A stretch of 64,000 nucleotides of DNA from positions 310,001-374,000 of the forward strand of contig CP163498.1 of assembly GCA_041071465.1 (NCBI GenBank). Reading direction: 5' to 3'. A program made the translations under genes and the position numbers. Below, piece by piece: positions 47,760-57,405 of this stretch. Each line of letters starts with the position of its first letter. Position 1 is the stretch's first letter. The stretch is from Pseudomonas putida (lineage in GTDB: Bacteria > Pseudomonadota > Gammaproteobacteria > Pseudomonadales > Pseudomonadaceae). The notes under the pieces were generated by a model. The model did no database searches. It saw nothing but the letters and a program-made list of their open reading frames with translations, and had not been told where the DNA came from.

Positions 47760-49442
47760 ATGCACAGCCACTCCGATCAAGCCGAGATCCAGCGAATCGG
47801 CCAAGCCCTGCAGCAAGCCGAAAAAAACCGGAATGTCGATGCACAGATCCGGCTGTACAGAAAGCTGCGGCGGATCACGCCGAATGTACCCCTAGTCGCA
47901 GCCCAGCTCGCTCACTTGCTTTTCCAGCAAGGGGTGGATGATGAGGCACATCAGCACGCGATTGACGCGCTTGCGCAAGCTCCGCAGGTTAAGGTCGACA
48001 GCATGCTGTTTCCTCACTTTTATGTGCGTGAGCGGTATAAAACCAACCTGACCCAAGCCAAAGAGTGGTACCTTAAAGAGCCAAACCTCCTGAGATTCAA
48101 GCTTTACCACCAGGCCCTCACTTACGCAGGCAGTTCGCACGCCGATATGGAGGCGATGCTTCACGGCGCGCTCGAGCGATTTACCCAGGCCGATGAGCAG
48201 TCCCAAGTACTTTCTCTGCTGGGTCAGGCCTACTATGCCCAAGGCCGCTTCCACGACACCATCGCCTGCTATCAACTCGGGCTGCAAATGACGCCGAAGC
48301 ATCGCAGTCAACTGCTGAACATGGCTGTCGCTCTAGAGCAGGTCGGTCGCTACAGCGAATCCCTGGAATACTATAAGCAACTGTTGGCGATGGAGCCTGA
48401 TCATGCGGGCGTACATAACAACATCGCGATTACCCTGCTGAAGCTGGGTCAATTCGAAGCTGGTTGGGAACACTATGAGTGGCGCTGGAAAGCTGCACGA
48501 GCCGATCTGTATCATCAGTTCAATATCCCACGCTGGGCAGGAGAGCCACTGCAGGGCAAAACGCTGCTCGTATGGGGAGAGCAAGGGATCGGTGACCACA
48601 TCATGTTCGCTAGCACTCTTAACGAACTACAGCATAGAGTTGGCAATCCCGAGCAGCTTCATTATGAAATCTACGCGCGCCTAGATACACTCTTCCAAAG
48701 AAGTTTCCCGAACGTAAACTTCATCCGAAGCGAAGAGCACGGGGAACTGGAAATCGGCGGCAAGAAATTATTCAAACAGAGCTGGCCGCGCAGCGATCTC
48801 CAGATTCCAGCGGGTAGTTTGATGGGCATTTTCCGCCCAAGCCTGGAGAGCTTCCCAAAACAGGCGAGCTTCTTGAAGGCCGACCCCGAGCAAACCCAGG
48901 CAGTACGCAGCCAATACCAATCGCTTTTCCCAGGCAAACGACTAATCGGCGTTTCTTGGCGTGGCGGTCGAACGGTCAATACCGAAATGCAAACCCGCCT
49001 GGTGGGATTCGAAGCCTTGCAACAGCTTGCCGCCTGCACCGGGGTGCAACTTATCGATCTGCAATATGACAGTACCCCGGAGGAATTGGCTCGAGCTGCC
49101 GAACTGGGGGTTCCAATGTTCCATGATGACAACGTGGACGCTCGTTTAGACATGGACCCACAAGCCTCGCAGATCAGCGCACTCGACGCCGTGATCAGCA
49201 TCGACAATACCACGATCCACCTCGCAGGCGCCCTGGGCGTACCCACCTATGTTCTGGTGCCGTTGAATCCGAACTGGCGCTGGGGGTTAGAGGAAGGACA
49301 AAGCCATTGGTACCCGAGCGTGCAGGTCTTCCGTAACCGCGCACTTGGTGATTGGCGAGAGCCAGTGGCGCGAGTCATAACTGCTCTCGAATCCGATGGC
49401 CTTATCCCCAATCAGGCACATTCGCAAGGAGGTCTCGCATGA
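47760..49442 (+). CDS. TPR-containing glycosyltransferase, probable flagellin glycosylation enzyme
   Basis: 560 residues. N-terminal tetratricopeptide repeats (about 5-235; YYAQGRFHDTIACYQLGLQM, LEQVGRYSESLEYYKQLLAM, LLKLGQFEAGWEHYEWRWKA) are followed by a GT9/heptosyltransferase-like catalytic region (about 260-545; LLVWGEQGIGDHIMFASTL, IGVSWRGGRTVN, SIDNTTIHLAGALGVPTYVL, NPNWRWGLEEGQSHWYPS). The ATG at 47760 follows AAGG; an upstream ATG at 47727 has no such site. It is divergent from fliC and coupled to the next gene by ATGA. Position and architecture point to sugar transfer onto flagellin in the cytoplasm. Base composition is lower in GC than the flagellar genes around it. Confidence 0.8.
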   Translation: MHSHSDQAEIQRIGQALQQAEKNRNVDAQIRLYRKLRRITPNVPLVAAQLAHLLFQQGVDDEAHQHAIDALAQAPQVKVDSMLFPHFYVRERYKTNLTQAKEWYLKEPNLLRFKLYHQALTYAGSSHADMEAMLHGALERFTQADEQSQVLSLLGQAYYAQGRFHDTIACYQLGLQMTPKHRSQLLNMAVALEQVGRYSESLEYYKQLLAMEPDHAGVHNNIAITLLKLGQFEAGWEHYEWRWKAARADLYHQFNIPRWAGEPLQGKTLLVWGEQGIGDHIMFASTLNELQHRVGNPEQLHYEIYARLDTLFQRSFPNVNFIRSEEHGELEIGGKKLFKQSWPRSDLQIPAGSLMGIFRPSLESFPKQASFLKADPEQTQAVRSQYQSLFPGKRLIGVSWRGGRTVNTEMQTRLVGFEALQQLAACTGVQLIDLQYDSTPEELARAAELGVPMFHDDNVDARLDMDPQASQISALDAVISIDNTTIHLAGALGVPTYVLVPLNPNWRWGLEEGQSHWYPSVQVFRNRALGDWREPVARVITALESDGLIPNQAHSQGGLA

Positions 49443-51298
49443 AGTGCTGCGTTGTCATTCCGGTTGGACCGGGACATCAAGAAATCTGCAAGCGTGCCAT
49501 CTATTCTGTCGAGCAGGCCATTGCCAAAGGCATTGGTCCATTCCAAGAAGTGGTCATGCACATCCAGGATGACACCCTCGGCCAAGGCCGCTCCAGAGCA
49601 CGCAATCTCGCCGTCCAGAGCGTGGCTAACAGTGATGCAGAATGGATTTTCTTCTTGGACGCCGATGACTTGATGGCCCCAGATGCTTTCTTACAAGTCG
49701 AAGGCGTTATCGATGACCACGACGGAATTTGGGGGTCGATTACCGTTGCCGAACCGATCAGCGGCGAAACGACTCGTCGCGAAAGCGAGATCAGCCCGAT
49801 CACCAGCTTTGATCAGATCCTGCTGAATCACCCTTACAATACTCTGCAATTTGGCCATTTCGTGCGCACTGCGGTTGCCGCTAACGAACCGTTCGATACC
49901 GATATGGACTGCGGCGAAGACGTCGACTACTACCTAAGGGTATGGAGTCGCTACCGCTGCATCAAGCTCACCGAGCCGCTGTTTTACAATGTTCGCGGCC
50001 AGCACTCCACTGGACCACGCTCGGCTACAGGCCAACAATGGAACAACGCAATTCCACAGGTGTTTAACGCATTCTGCGCCGCAAATGAAGTCGTGGCCGC
50101 CGTTCCATTCGCCGGTAAGACAGTAAGGTTTCGCCTGAGTAATACGCTGGATAGCTTACAAAACTTTTTGGCTCGGGAGCACTTCTTTGAGGTCAAAGAG
50201 ATGACGGAAACCTTGTTGGTCCTGCCGAAGCAGGCGAGAGTTTTTGACGTCGGAAGCAATATTGGCAACCACGCTCTCTTTTTCAGCATGATTGGCGAGG
50301 CAGCCCATGTGCGCTGCTTCGAACCTGCGCAAATCACAGCCGATTTGCTTGAAACCAATTTCAACCTTAACGAAATTCCGACTGACCGTTACAGCATTGA
50401 ACGCGTCGGCATAGGCGCTCAACCAGGTCGAGCACGCTTCGACCGACTAGACCCCAGCAACTTAGAGGCCACTAGCCTGACGCCTGACAGTAACGGCCAT
50501 CTCGAGATCGATACACTAGATAATCGCTACCCCGAGGCAGTAGTCGACTTGCTAAAGATAGATGTAGAGGGCATGGAACTAGATGTCCTGCGAGGCGCAA
50601 CCGAACTTATCAAACGCAACCGACCTGTCCTGCTGGTAGAGGTGGCGAACGATAACAAAGGCCAATTCCTAGCCTGGATCACCAAGCATCAGTATCGGGT
50701 TCATCGAGCATTTGAGTTGGTTCACGCCTCGAACTACTTGCTGATGCCGCACACCCCTAGGGATGGGTTTTACGAACAAGGCGTGAGTGCCACTCGGGAA
50801 TGGAAGCCCAAAGTCGGACTCGCTCCTCACCAAGCACCATGCGGTTGGTCGATTGGTGAGTTCCTCAACACGTATCTCGAACGCCGCCGGACACTGGAAC
50901 TCCTGATCTCCGGCGACCACCTTGTCGCACTAGACTTGGCAAAGGGTTCCGCTCAAGCCCTACCCAATGGGACGCAGGACTTCGGTCGACGCTTCGCCGG
51001 CAGCATCGCCTTGTTGGGCGAAGTGCTCGGCCAGATCACCGACGGTTTGCTGTCGAATATCCTGGACGGACTGGCAAAATCGACTCAGGAAATTATCCTT
51101 TTCGACCTTATGGACGCCCGCTGGGATCACGCCTTCAAGCTCAACCATCGCTACCGCGATGCCGAATGGTACATCTGTCAGTTGTCCCGCCGTGGCTATC
51201 GTCTACAGAACTACCACAAGCTGCCACACAAGGCAGCCTTGGGCGCAGGAGAACAGCTCGACAGCCGAATCACTCTGCTCCACTTCAAGAAAGGCTGA
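49439..51298 (+). CDS. Fused glycosyltransferase family 2 / FkbM methyltransferase, probable flagellin glycan enzyme
   Basis: 619 residues from an ATG at 49439 with AAGGAGG just upstream. A GT2-type GT-A domain is at about 1-250 (CCVVIPVGPGHQ, WIFFLDADDLMAPDAFLQVE with D74-A-D76-D77). An FkbM-type SAM methyltransferase domain follows at about 265-430 (VFDVGSNIGNHALFFSMIG, VDLLKIDVEGMELDVLRGA). A C-terminal ~190 residues (GWSIGEFLNTYLERRRTLEL onward) match nothing I recognise. One protein could thus add and O-methylate a sugar. It overlaps the TPR-glycosyltransferase by 4 nt and ends in a strong terminator. Lower GC suggests horizontal exchange. Confidence 0.8.
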   Translation: MKCCVVIPVGPGHQEICKRAIYSVEQAIAKGIGPFQEVVMHIQDDTLGQGRSRARNLAVQSVANSDAEWIFFLDADDLMAPDAFLQVEGVIDDHDGIWGSITVAEPISGETTRRESEISPITSFDQILLNHPYNTLQFGHFVRTAVAANEPFDTDMDCGEDVDYYLRVWSRYRCIKLTEPLFYNVRGQHSTGPRSATGQQWNNAIPQVFNAFCAANEVVAAVPFAGKTVRFRLSNTLDSLQNFLAREHFFEVKEMTETLLVLPKQARVFDVGSNIGNHALFFSMIGEAAHVRCFEPAQITADLLETNFNLNEIPTDRYSIERVGIGAQPGRARFDRLDPSNLEATSLTPDSNGHLEIDTLDNRYPEAVVDLLKIDVEGMELDVLRGATELIKRNRPVLLVEVANDNKGQFLAWITKHQYRVHRAFELVHASNYLLMPHTPRDGFYEQGVSATREWKPKVGLAPHQAPCGWSIGEFLNTYLERRRTLELLISGDHLVALDLAKGSAQALPNGTQDFGRRFAGSIALLGEVLGQITDGLLSNILDGLAKSTQEIILFDLMDARWDHAFKLNHRYRDAEWYICQLSRRGYRLQNYHKLPHKAALGAGEQLDSRITLLHFKKG

Positions 51299-51303
51299 GA
51301 TGC

Positions 51304-51336
51304 AAAAAGGCCGTGATCCTAGATCACGGCCTTTTT
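51304..51336. terminator. Bidirectional Rho-independent terminator
   Basis: AAAAAGGCCGTGATC (51304-51318) and GATCACGGCCTTTTT (51322-51336) are perfectly complementary around CTA. T-runs on both strands end the glycosyltransferase operon and the convergent KAS III gene. Confidence 0.92.
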
Positions 51337-51384
51337 CTTGAGAGAACCTCAGGTCCAAACCATCAGCACATGACTTGAATCAAT

Positions 51385-52314
51385 TCAAGCCCGCTCGATA
51401 AGCGCCGAACCCCACGACAAGCCGACACCAAACCCACTGATCGCCACCCGCTTCCAGCTCGAGTCGAACATGCGCTTCTCAAGCAGCAACGGAATACTGG
51501 ACGACACGGTATTCCCGGTCTCGACCATATCCTTCACGAACTTCTCCGGCTGCCCCTCCTCGAACCGCCGCGCCACGGCATCGACAATCGCCGCACTGCC
51601 CTGGTGAATGCAATATGCATCAATATCCGTGGATTCCAGATTGGAGTCCGCCAACAACTCATGCAGGTGCGCCGGAACTTTGACCAAGGCGAAGTTGAAC
51701 ACCTGACGACCATTCATGAAGAAGGTGCCGTCGCTGACCTTGAGATGCGGTGCGCCGGTGCCGTCGGTGCCGAACTTGGATTTGCCTAGCACCCAGGTCG
51801 GATCCTCGCCCATCCACGTAACTGTGGCGGCGTCGCCGAACAGCATGGTGGTGTTGCGGTCTTCGGGGTCGACGATCTTCGAGTACGGGTCAGCGGTGAT
51901 CAGCAGGCCGTTCTTCAGCCCCGCCGCTTCCATGAAGCCCTTCATCGCATAGATGCCGTAGACGTAGCCGGAGCAGCCCAGGGAGATGTCGAAGGCCGCG
52001 ATATGGGTCGGCAGGCCGAGCTTGCTCTGAACAATCGCCGAGGTGTGCGGCAAGCCTTCTTCGTCGCCGTTCTGGGTCACGACGATCAAGGCGTCGATGG
52101 ACGCTGGATCCAATTCGGGATGATTGGCGAACAGTTTGTTGACCGCTTCGACGCATAGGTCGGAGGTTTCCTGTTCGTCATCCTTACGCGGCAGGAAGGT
52201 CGAGCCGATCTTGCCGAGGATGAAGGTCTCATCCTTGCCGAATTTGGCGCCTTGCGCGTAGTTGTCGAGGCCGGCGGAGGGCACGTAGCTCGCGATGCTT
52301 TTAATGCCAATCAT
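51385..52314 (-). CDS. 3-oxoacyl-ACP synthase III-like protein of the flagellin island
   Basis: 309 residues, thiolase fold. The KAS III catalytic triad is visible: Cys114 in DISLGCSGYVYG, His in YCIHQGSAAIV and Asn in VETGNTVSSSIP. It should condense an acyl-CoA with malonyl-ACP. A homologous gene (orf3) sits with fgt1/fgt2 next to fliC in P. syringae, and the gene lies between fliC and flgL in P. putida. It probably supplies an acyl group for the flagellin sugar rather than membrane lipids; the specific donor is not readable. The 268-nt gap upstream to flgL holds the flgL terminator and no clear promoter. Confidence 0.88.
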   Translation of the reverse strand: MIGIKSIASYVPSAGLDNYAQGAKFGKDETFILGKIGSTFLPRKDDEQETSDLCVEAVNKLFANHPELDPASIDALIVVTQNGDEEGLPHTSAIVQSKLGLPTHIAAFDISLGCSGYVYGIYAMKGFMEAAGLKNGLLITADPYSKIVDPEDRNTTMLFGDAATVTWMGEDPTWVLGKSKFGTDGTGAPHLKVSDGTFFMNGRQVFNFALVKVPAHLHELLADSNLESTDIDAYCIHQGSAAIVDAVARRFEEGQPEKFVKDMVETGNTVSSSIPLLLEKRMFDSSWKRVAISGFGVGLSWGSALIERA

Positions 52315-52520
52315 TCTGGCTTCCCAATACTGAATAGCTAAAGATCACCCCTCACCATGACGGAGAGGTGCCTGGGCGGCGGGCCGGACCGCGCAGGGTG
52401 GGCGGATATCCCCGAAACACCTGGCTGTATGAGCCCGTTTACACAATACAGTGAAGATGCGCGTTTTGACCCATAGGTCACAACCGGTATGGGACGTCAC
52501 ATCAGAACATCAAGATACAA

Positions 52521-52577
52521 AAAAGCCAAAACGAGCGCCTCTTTTTAATCAAAAAGTTAGCGGCTCGTTTCGGCTTG
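52521..52577 (-). terminator. Rho-independent terminator of the flgF-flgL operon
   Basis: On the minus strand AGCCGAAACGAGC (52577-52565) pairs with GCTCGTTTTGGCT (52538-52526) with one G-U, around a 26-nt AT-rich loop, followed by a T6 run (52526-52521). It lies 6 nt after the flgL stop. Confidence 0.85.
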
Positions 52578-52582
52578 AAAGG

Positions 52583-54151
52583 TCAGATCTTGTCGAACAG
52601 GCTTAGCTGCGAGATGCGCGAGAAGGCCAGCTGCGCGGCTTGCAGCATGGTTTGCTGCAGGGTGAGCTGCACGCTGGCTGCGGCCATGTCGGTGTCTGCG
52701 ATGGACGATTGGGTCGACGCATTGACCAGGCCCAGGCTGGAGTTTTCGGTCGACTGAATGTCCAAGGCGTTGCCGCGGGCGCCGATCGAGCCCCGCACGA
52801 TGTCGATCTGGGCGCTGGCCGAATCGAGGTTGCCGATCGCAGAGGCCACCGCATTAGTGATCGCCAGCGACACGCCACTTTCGGACGTGGACTGATTCAG
52901 CGCGTTCTTAAGCGTATTGATCGTGTTGAGAACATTCTGCGTCTCGTGGGAGTCAGCCGAGACAGTGAACTTGTCGCCCGTTGCCGGAGTGCCCGAAATA
53001 TCCAGCGTGACACCCGCCACGGTAATCGTCGAGCCGCTCACCGTACCTGTGCCAATGGCCTTGCTCGAATCGGTGAGCGGGGACGCATACACCTCGTAGT
53101 CGGTCGCGCTGGTGAACTTGATCACCGCCCCGCCTTCGGGGAAGCCTGCCGCATACGCCGCGTTGTCGGTGATGGTGCCACCGGTGATCTGAGACGTCGA
53201 CGTATTGCTAGGCAGACGGTTGGTAGTAATGGTGTCCGGGGTACTGGACAGCGTGAAGCTGTATTGGCTTACCAAGGTGTCGGCGTCGGCCGCCTGGTCT
53301 TCATCCAGCGTCACGTTGACGGCGTATTCGACACCGCGGAAGGTGAAGTTGGTACCCGCCTCGTCATCCGGATCAATCAGCCCGCCAGTGCTGGTTTCCG
53401 ACGTTACGTCGTTACCCAAGGCATCGGTCACGGTGAACTCAGTGCTACTGGTGAACGTGACGGTGTATGGCTCCCCTGCGGTGTAAGTGCTGTTGTAGCT
53501 ACGCGAAGAAGTCAGAGTGCCAGCGGTCAGGGTCAGGATACCGTCATCGGTCGTCGGCGAGACCTGCGTGGTCTGGGTACGCGAGACATTGGTGGCTTGC
53601 TCGAAAAGAGTGTAGCCAGTGTCGTTGGTCGCGATACTCAGGGTATCGGACACCTGCAGACTCAGCTGGGTCTGGTCGCCTTGGTAGGTATACGTACCGT
53701 CGGCGTTACGCACGTATGGCTGAGTCGTACTCTTGGAGCCCGCGAAGATATAGTTGCCGTTGGAGTCTTTACTGTTGAGCAGGCTGAACACGGTTTCTTC
53801 GATCTGGCCGAGTTCACTGGCGATCGATGCGCGATCCTCGTCCGAAAGGCCACCACTGCCCGCGCGCAACGTCAGCTCCCGCGCACGCTGCAGGGAGTCG
53901 GTGATACTGCTGAGAATCGACTCCTCGTTATTCAACGCGTTGGTCGCCGTGGTGATATTGCTGTTGTACTGATCGAGCAAGGCACTCTGCTGCTGCAACT
54001 TGAGCAACTTGGCAGCGCCGACCGGATCATCCGCCGCGGTCTGGATGCGGCTACCCGACGAGATCTGCTCCTGGGTCTTGGTGACCGAAGCGAACGACTT
54101 CGAATAGCTGGTCATGCTATTGGCGAAGTACTGGTTGGTGGAAATGCGCAT
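52583..54151 (-). CDS. flgL: Hook-filament junction protein FlgL
   Basis: 522 residues. The conserved N-terminus (MRISTNQYFANSMTSYSKSF, QEQISSGSRIQTAADDPVGA) and C-terminus (SAQIDIVRGSIGARGNALDI, SSIADTDMAAASVQLTLQQT) are flagellin-like. The long Thr/Ser-rich middle makes it larger than enteric FlgL, as usual in Pseudomonas. It joins hook to filament with FlgK, 11 nt upstream. Confidence 0.95.
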   Translation of the reverse strand: MRISTNQYFANSMTSYSKSFASVTKTQEQISSGSRIQTAADDPVGAAKLLKLQQQSALLDQYNSNITTATNALNNEESILSSITDSLQRARELTLRAGSGGLSDEDRASIASELGQIEETVFSLLNSKDSNGNYIFAGSKSTTQPYVRNADGTYTYQGDQTQLSLQVSDTLSIATNDTGYTLFEQATNVSRTQTTQVSPTTDDGILTLTAGTLTSSRSYNSTYTAGEPYTVTFTSSTEFTVTDALGNDVTSETSTGGLIDPDDEAGTNFTFRGVEYAVNVTLDEDQAADADTLVSQYSFTLSSTPDTITTNRLPSNTSTSQITGGTITDNAAYAAGFPEGGAVIKFTSATDYEVYASPLTDSSKAIGTGTVSGSTITVAGVTLDISGTPATGDKFTVSADSHETQNVLNTINTLKNALNQSTSESGVSLAITNAVASAIGNLDSASAQIDIVRGSIGARGNALDIQSTENSSLGLVNASTQSSIADTDMAAASVQLTLQQTMLQAAQLAFSRISQLSLFDKI

Positions 54152-54162
54152 GATCGCCTCCC

Positions 54163-56211
54163 TTACAGACTGCTGATCAGTGTTTGAAAGATTTCCTGCG
54201 CAGTCTTGATGATCTGCGAGGAGGCGGTGTAGTACTGCTGGAACTTGACCAGACCAGCGGCTTCTTCATCCAGGTTCACCCCCGACACCGAGTCGCGGCT
54301 GTCGGTCGCTGAGGTCAGCACCGCGGCGGTAGCGGTGGCATCGATCGACGCCTGGCTTGCCAACGCGCCCACGCCCTCGACCAGCGTCGCATAGGCGCTG
54401 GTGATGCTCATACCGACGTTGCTGCCACTGACGCCCACGGTATTTGCAGTCTGCAACTCCAGCAGGCTCTGCGCGTTGCGGTTGTCGGTGGTGCCATCCG
54501 TGTTGAAAGAAACACTGTAGCTGTCGCTGGCCGCTGGCGAGCCGCTCACCGTCATCTCGAAGGTGTAAGTCATGGCATTGCCATCGGCATCGGTCATGGC
54601 ATTGCCGTTGTCATCGAGCATCGGCACGGTGATGCTCAGCGTGTTGTCCTGGTTCGGCACGATGGTGCCGGTACCGATGCTCACGCCCTGGGCGTTGTAG
54701 ACCGTGTAACCCTGGGTACCCGAGCTTGCGGCGTCGAACACCAGCTTGACCGGGCTGGCATTCTCGATGCCGCTTTGCATCTGCGCGAGTTCGGTGCCGC
54801 CGTAGATGTCCAAGTCGGTGGTCAGCGTCGGCAGGCTGAAGGTGCCGGTGCCACTGTTGCTCGAACCGGCCACGCCAGTCAGCGCGCTGGCGAAGGCCAA
54901 CTTGTTGTAGTCGGTCATCACGGTGCTGATATTGGTCGCACCGGTACGGGTAGGAATGACCTGGAAACTGTCGCCAGCGGAAAGGGCACCACCGTTGAGC
55001 GCCAGGGTGAAACCATCGATCTCTGGCGCAGGATCGTCATCCAGGCTGTAGGAACCCATGCTGGTGCCGTCCGAGCGCACCACCGTGTAGTCCTTGTCGC
55101 TGGTGAACTTGACTTCGTAGTTGTACGCGGTCAGTGCGCTGGAGTCGGTGATGGTGACATCGAGGTTGCCGGAGCCTGCGCTATTGCTGGCCGAAGCCAG
55201 GCTGCGCTGGCTGATGGCGGAGGCGCTGTTGATGCTGGAGAACAGCATCGAACCGAAATCGCCGTTGAGGTCCAGGCCCTGGCCCAGCTGGCTGTTGATG
55301 GTGTCGCTGACCACGATGGCCATGCGCCCCAGCTCGTTCAAGGCCGGGTTGAGCACATCGTTGCGGTAACGCAGCAGGCCGCCGATCTCGCCGCCGGTGG
55401 CGACCGAGGTCACGTCGGTGCTGAAGTTCTGGTAGTTGATGACCAGGCTGTACTGCGAAGGGTCCGTGCTGCTCGCCTGCGCAGTCAGTTTGTTGGCGGT
55501 GGTGCCGGTGACCAACGCCTGGCCTGTACCCAAGTAGACGTCGTAGTTGCCATCGCGCTCCTGTACGGTCACACCCACTAACTCGTTGAGCTGGCGCAAT
55601 GCCTCGTCGCGGGCATCCAGCAGGCTGGTCGGCTCGGTGCCGTTGGCCGAGAGCGCGACGATCTGCTGGTTCAGCGTGGCGATCGAAGAGGTGATGGAGT
55701 TGACCTGGCCGGTCAGCGTGCTGAGCTGGGAATTGATGCTGGTGTTCTGCTGATTCAGCTGCGAGGCAATCGAGTTGAAGCGATTGCTCAGGGTTTGCGC
55801 AGAAGTCAACAGCAGCTGGCGAGCCGCCGTATCGCTGGGTGTGGACGACGCCGTTTGCAAGGCACTGAAGAAAGACGACAGTACGCTGGTGATCCCGGTG
55901 GTGCTGTCCGACAGCAACGAGTCCAGTGACGAGATCTGCGTGGAGTAGGTACTGGCTTCCGAACTCAGCGAGGTACTGGCGTTGACCTGGCTCTGCAGGT
56001 AGGCGCTGTAGATGCGCCGCACTTCCGATAGGGTCGTGCCACTGCCGACGTAACCTGCCCCTCCAATACTCTGCAAGGCCCCGGCCGAATTCACCGTCTG
56101 CTGGCGCGAGTAGCCCGACGTCGCAACGTTGGTGATGTTGTTACTCGTGGTCGTCAGGGCACTTTGGCTCGCCGACAGCCCGGAAAGCCCAATAGAGATC
56201 AGATTCGACAT
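54163..56211 (-). CDS. flgK: Hook-filament junction protein FlgK
   Basis: 682 residues. The N-terminus (MSNLISIGLSGLSASQSALT, NNITNVATSGYSRQQTVNSA) and C-terminal NLDEEAAGLVKFQQYYTASS motif are the flagellar rod/hook family signatures. The variable middle is Ser/Thr/Asp-rich. It is the first junction protein after the hook and starts 10 nt after flgJ. Confidence 0.96.
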   Translation of the reverse strand: MSNLISIGLSGLSASQSALTTTSNNITNVATSGYSRQQTVNSAGALQSIGGAGYVGSGTTLSEVRRIYSAYLQSQVNASTSLSSEASTYSTQISSLDSLLSDSTTGITSVLSSFFSALQTASSTPSDTAARQLLLTSAQTLSNRFNSIASQLNQQNTSINSQLSTLTGQVNSITSSIATLNQQIVALSANGTEPTSLLDARDEALRQLNELVGVTVQERDGNYDVYLGTGQALVTGTTANKLTAQASSTDPSQYSLVINYQNFSTDVTSVATGGEIGGLLRYRNDVLNPALNELGRMAIVVSDTINSQLGQGLDLNGDFGSMLFSSINSASAISQRSLASASNSAGSGNLDVTITDSSALTAYNYEVKFTSDKDYTVVRSDGTSMGSYSLDDDPAPEIDGFTLALNGGALSAGDSFQVIPTRTGATNISTVMTDYNKLAFASALTGVAGSSNSGTGTFSLPTLTTDLDIYGGTELAQMQSGIENASPVKLVFDAASSGTQGYTVYNAQGVSIGTGTIVPNQDNTLSITVPMLDDNGNAMTDADGNAMTYTFEMTVSGSPAASDSYSVSFNTDGTTDNRNAQSLLELQTANTVGVSGSNVGMSITSAYATLVEGVGALASQASIDATATAAVLTSATDSRDSVSGVNLDEEAAGLVKFQQYYTASSQIIKTAQEIFQTLISSL

Positions 56212-56221
56212 GCTTCAAGCC

Positions 56222-57394
56222 TTATAGAGTCGTTTGTGTGCCGTTGGCTGCGTAGGTCTGGTACTTGTCGAGCTGCCGGGCGATTGCCGAGATCTTCCGG
56301 GCATAGTTCGGGTCAGTGGCGTAACCGGCCTTCTGCAACTCGGTGGCAAACTGTTCTGGGTTATCGGCCGACTTGACCACTTCTTGATAGCGATCGTTGT
56401 TCAACAGCAGGTTGGCAAGATCATGGAAACTCTCGGAGTACGAGCCATACGCACGGAACGCCGCCGACTCCTTGACCATCTGGCCGTCACGGAACTCGCT
56501 GGTGAGCGCCTTCGCCTGCTCGCCCTTCCAGCTGCCGGTGGCCTTGATGTTGAACAGGTTGTAGCTGCTGCTGCCATCGCTCTGGCGCAGGATCGACCGC
56601 CCCCAGCCGGTTTCCAGTGCAGCCTGGGCCACCAGCATCTTCGGCTCCACACCAATACGCTGGGCCGCTTCCTGGGCCATCGGCAGCATAGTGGCGACGA
56701 ACTCGTCGGCACTGGTGAACGCGCTCTTGCCCGGCGCCAACGGCACCTGAACCACGCTGCGCTGGCCGCCGGCCAACAGCCCGGCGAAGGCAGGCGACTG
56801 GGTCCAGTCGCCGTATTCGCCTGCCGCGCCCACCGCTGTGGCGGTGCTGCCAGCGCCACGGCGCAGGGTGTTGGCGGGTGCGGCGGTGCCAGCACCGGGC
56901 ACAATACCCGCAAGCATGCGGTCGGCCAGCTTGCTCGGCAGAGACAAACGGCGCTGATTGAGCGCCGCGACGTCATTGTGCGCGGAGCCGGCCACCTGCC
57001 CGTCTGCCGCCGCGTTGTGTATGGCCCCCAAGGCACCGCTGGTACCGGCTTCTCGGTTGAACGGGTTGCCGCCAGGGCGCTGGGTCGAGGCCGCCTTGGA
57101 CAACTGGCGCATCAGCACGCCCTGTAGGCCAATACCCCCACCCTCGCGGGACAGGCTGACCGCCAGTTGCTGGTCGTACATTTCCTGGTACTGCTTGGTC
57201 GTCTCGGTGTTGAGCGGGTTGTCCTTGGCCAGCACATTGTTGGCCGCACGCATGGACTTGAGCATCTCGCTGACGAACAACGACTCGAATTCCTGGGCGA
57301 CCTTGCGCAGGTTCGCCTCGCTGTCCTTGTCACCGACCTTCATCGCATTGAGGCGATTGAGGTCGGTGTAGGCGCCGGTGTCGACGGTTTTCAT
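56222..57394 (-). CDS. flgJ: Flagellar rod cap and peptidoglycan hydrolase FlgJ
   Basis: 390 residues. The N-terminal rod-binding domain (about 25-110; LRKVAQEFESLFVSEMLKSM, YQEMYDQQLAVSLSREGGGI), an Ala/Gly-rich linker and a C-terminal glucosaminidase domain (about 225-375; KMLVAQAALETGWGRSIL, SSYNLFNIKATGSWKGEQAK, YGSYSESFHDLANLLLNNDR). The Glu in AALETGWG is the expected catalytic acid. It caps the growing rod and opens the cell wall. Confidence 0.96.
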   Translation of the reverse strand: MKTVDTGAYTDLNRLNAMKVGDKDSEANLRKVAQEFESLFVSEMLKSMRAANNVLAKDNPLNTETTKQYQEMYDQQLAVSLSREGGGIGLQGVLMRQLSKAASTQRPGGNPFNREAGTSGALGAIHNAAADGQVAGSAHNDVAALNQRRLSLPSKLADRMLAGIVPGAGTAAPANTLRRGAGSTATAVGAAGEYGDWTQSPAFAGLLAGGQRSVVQVPLAPGKSAFTSADEFVATMLPMAQEAAQRIGVEPKMLVAQAALETGWGRSILRQSDGSSSYNLFNIKATGSWKGEQAKALTSEFRDGQMVKESAAFRAYGSYSESFHDLANLLLNNDRYQEVVKSADNPEQFATELQKAGYATDPNYARKISAIARQLDKYQTYAANGTQTTL

Positions 57395-57405
57395 CTCAGC
57401 CGACC

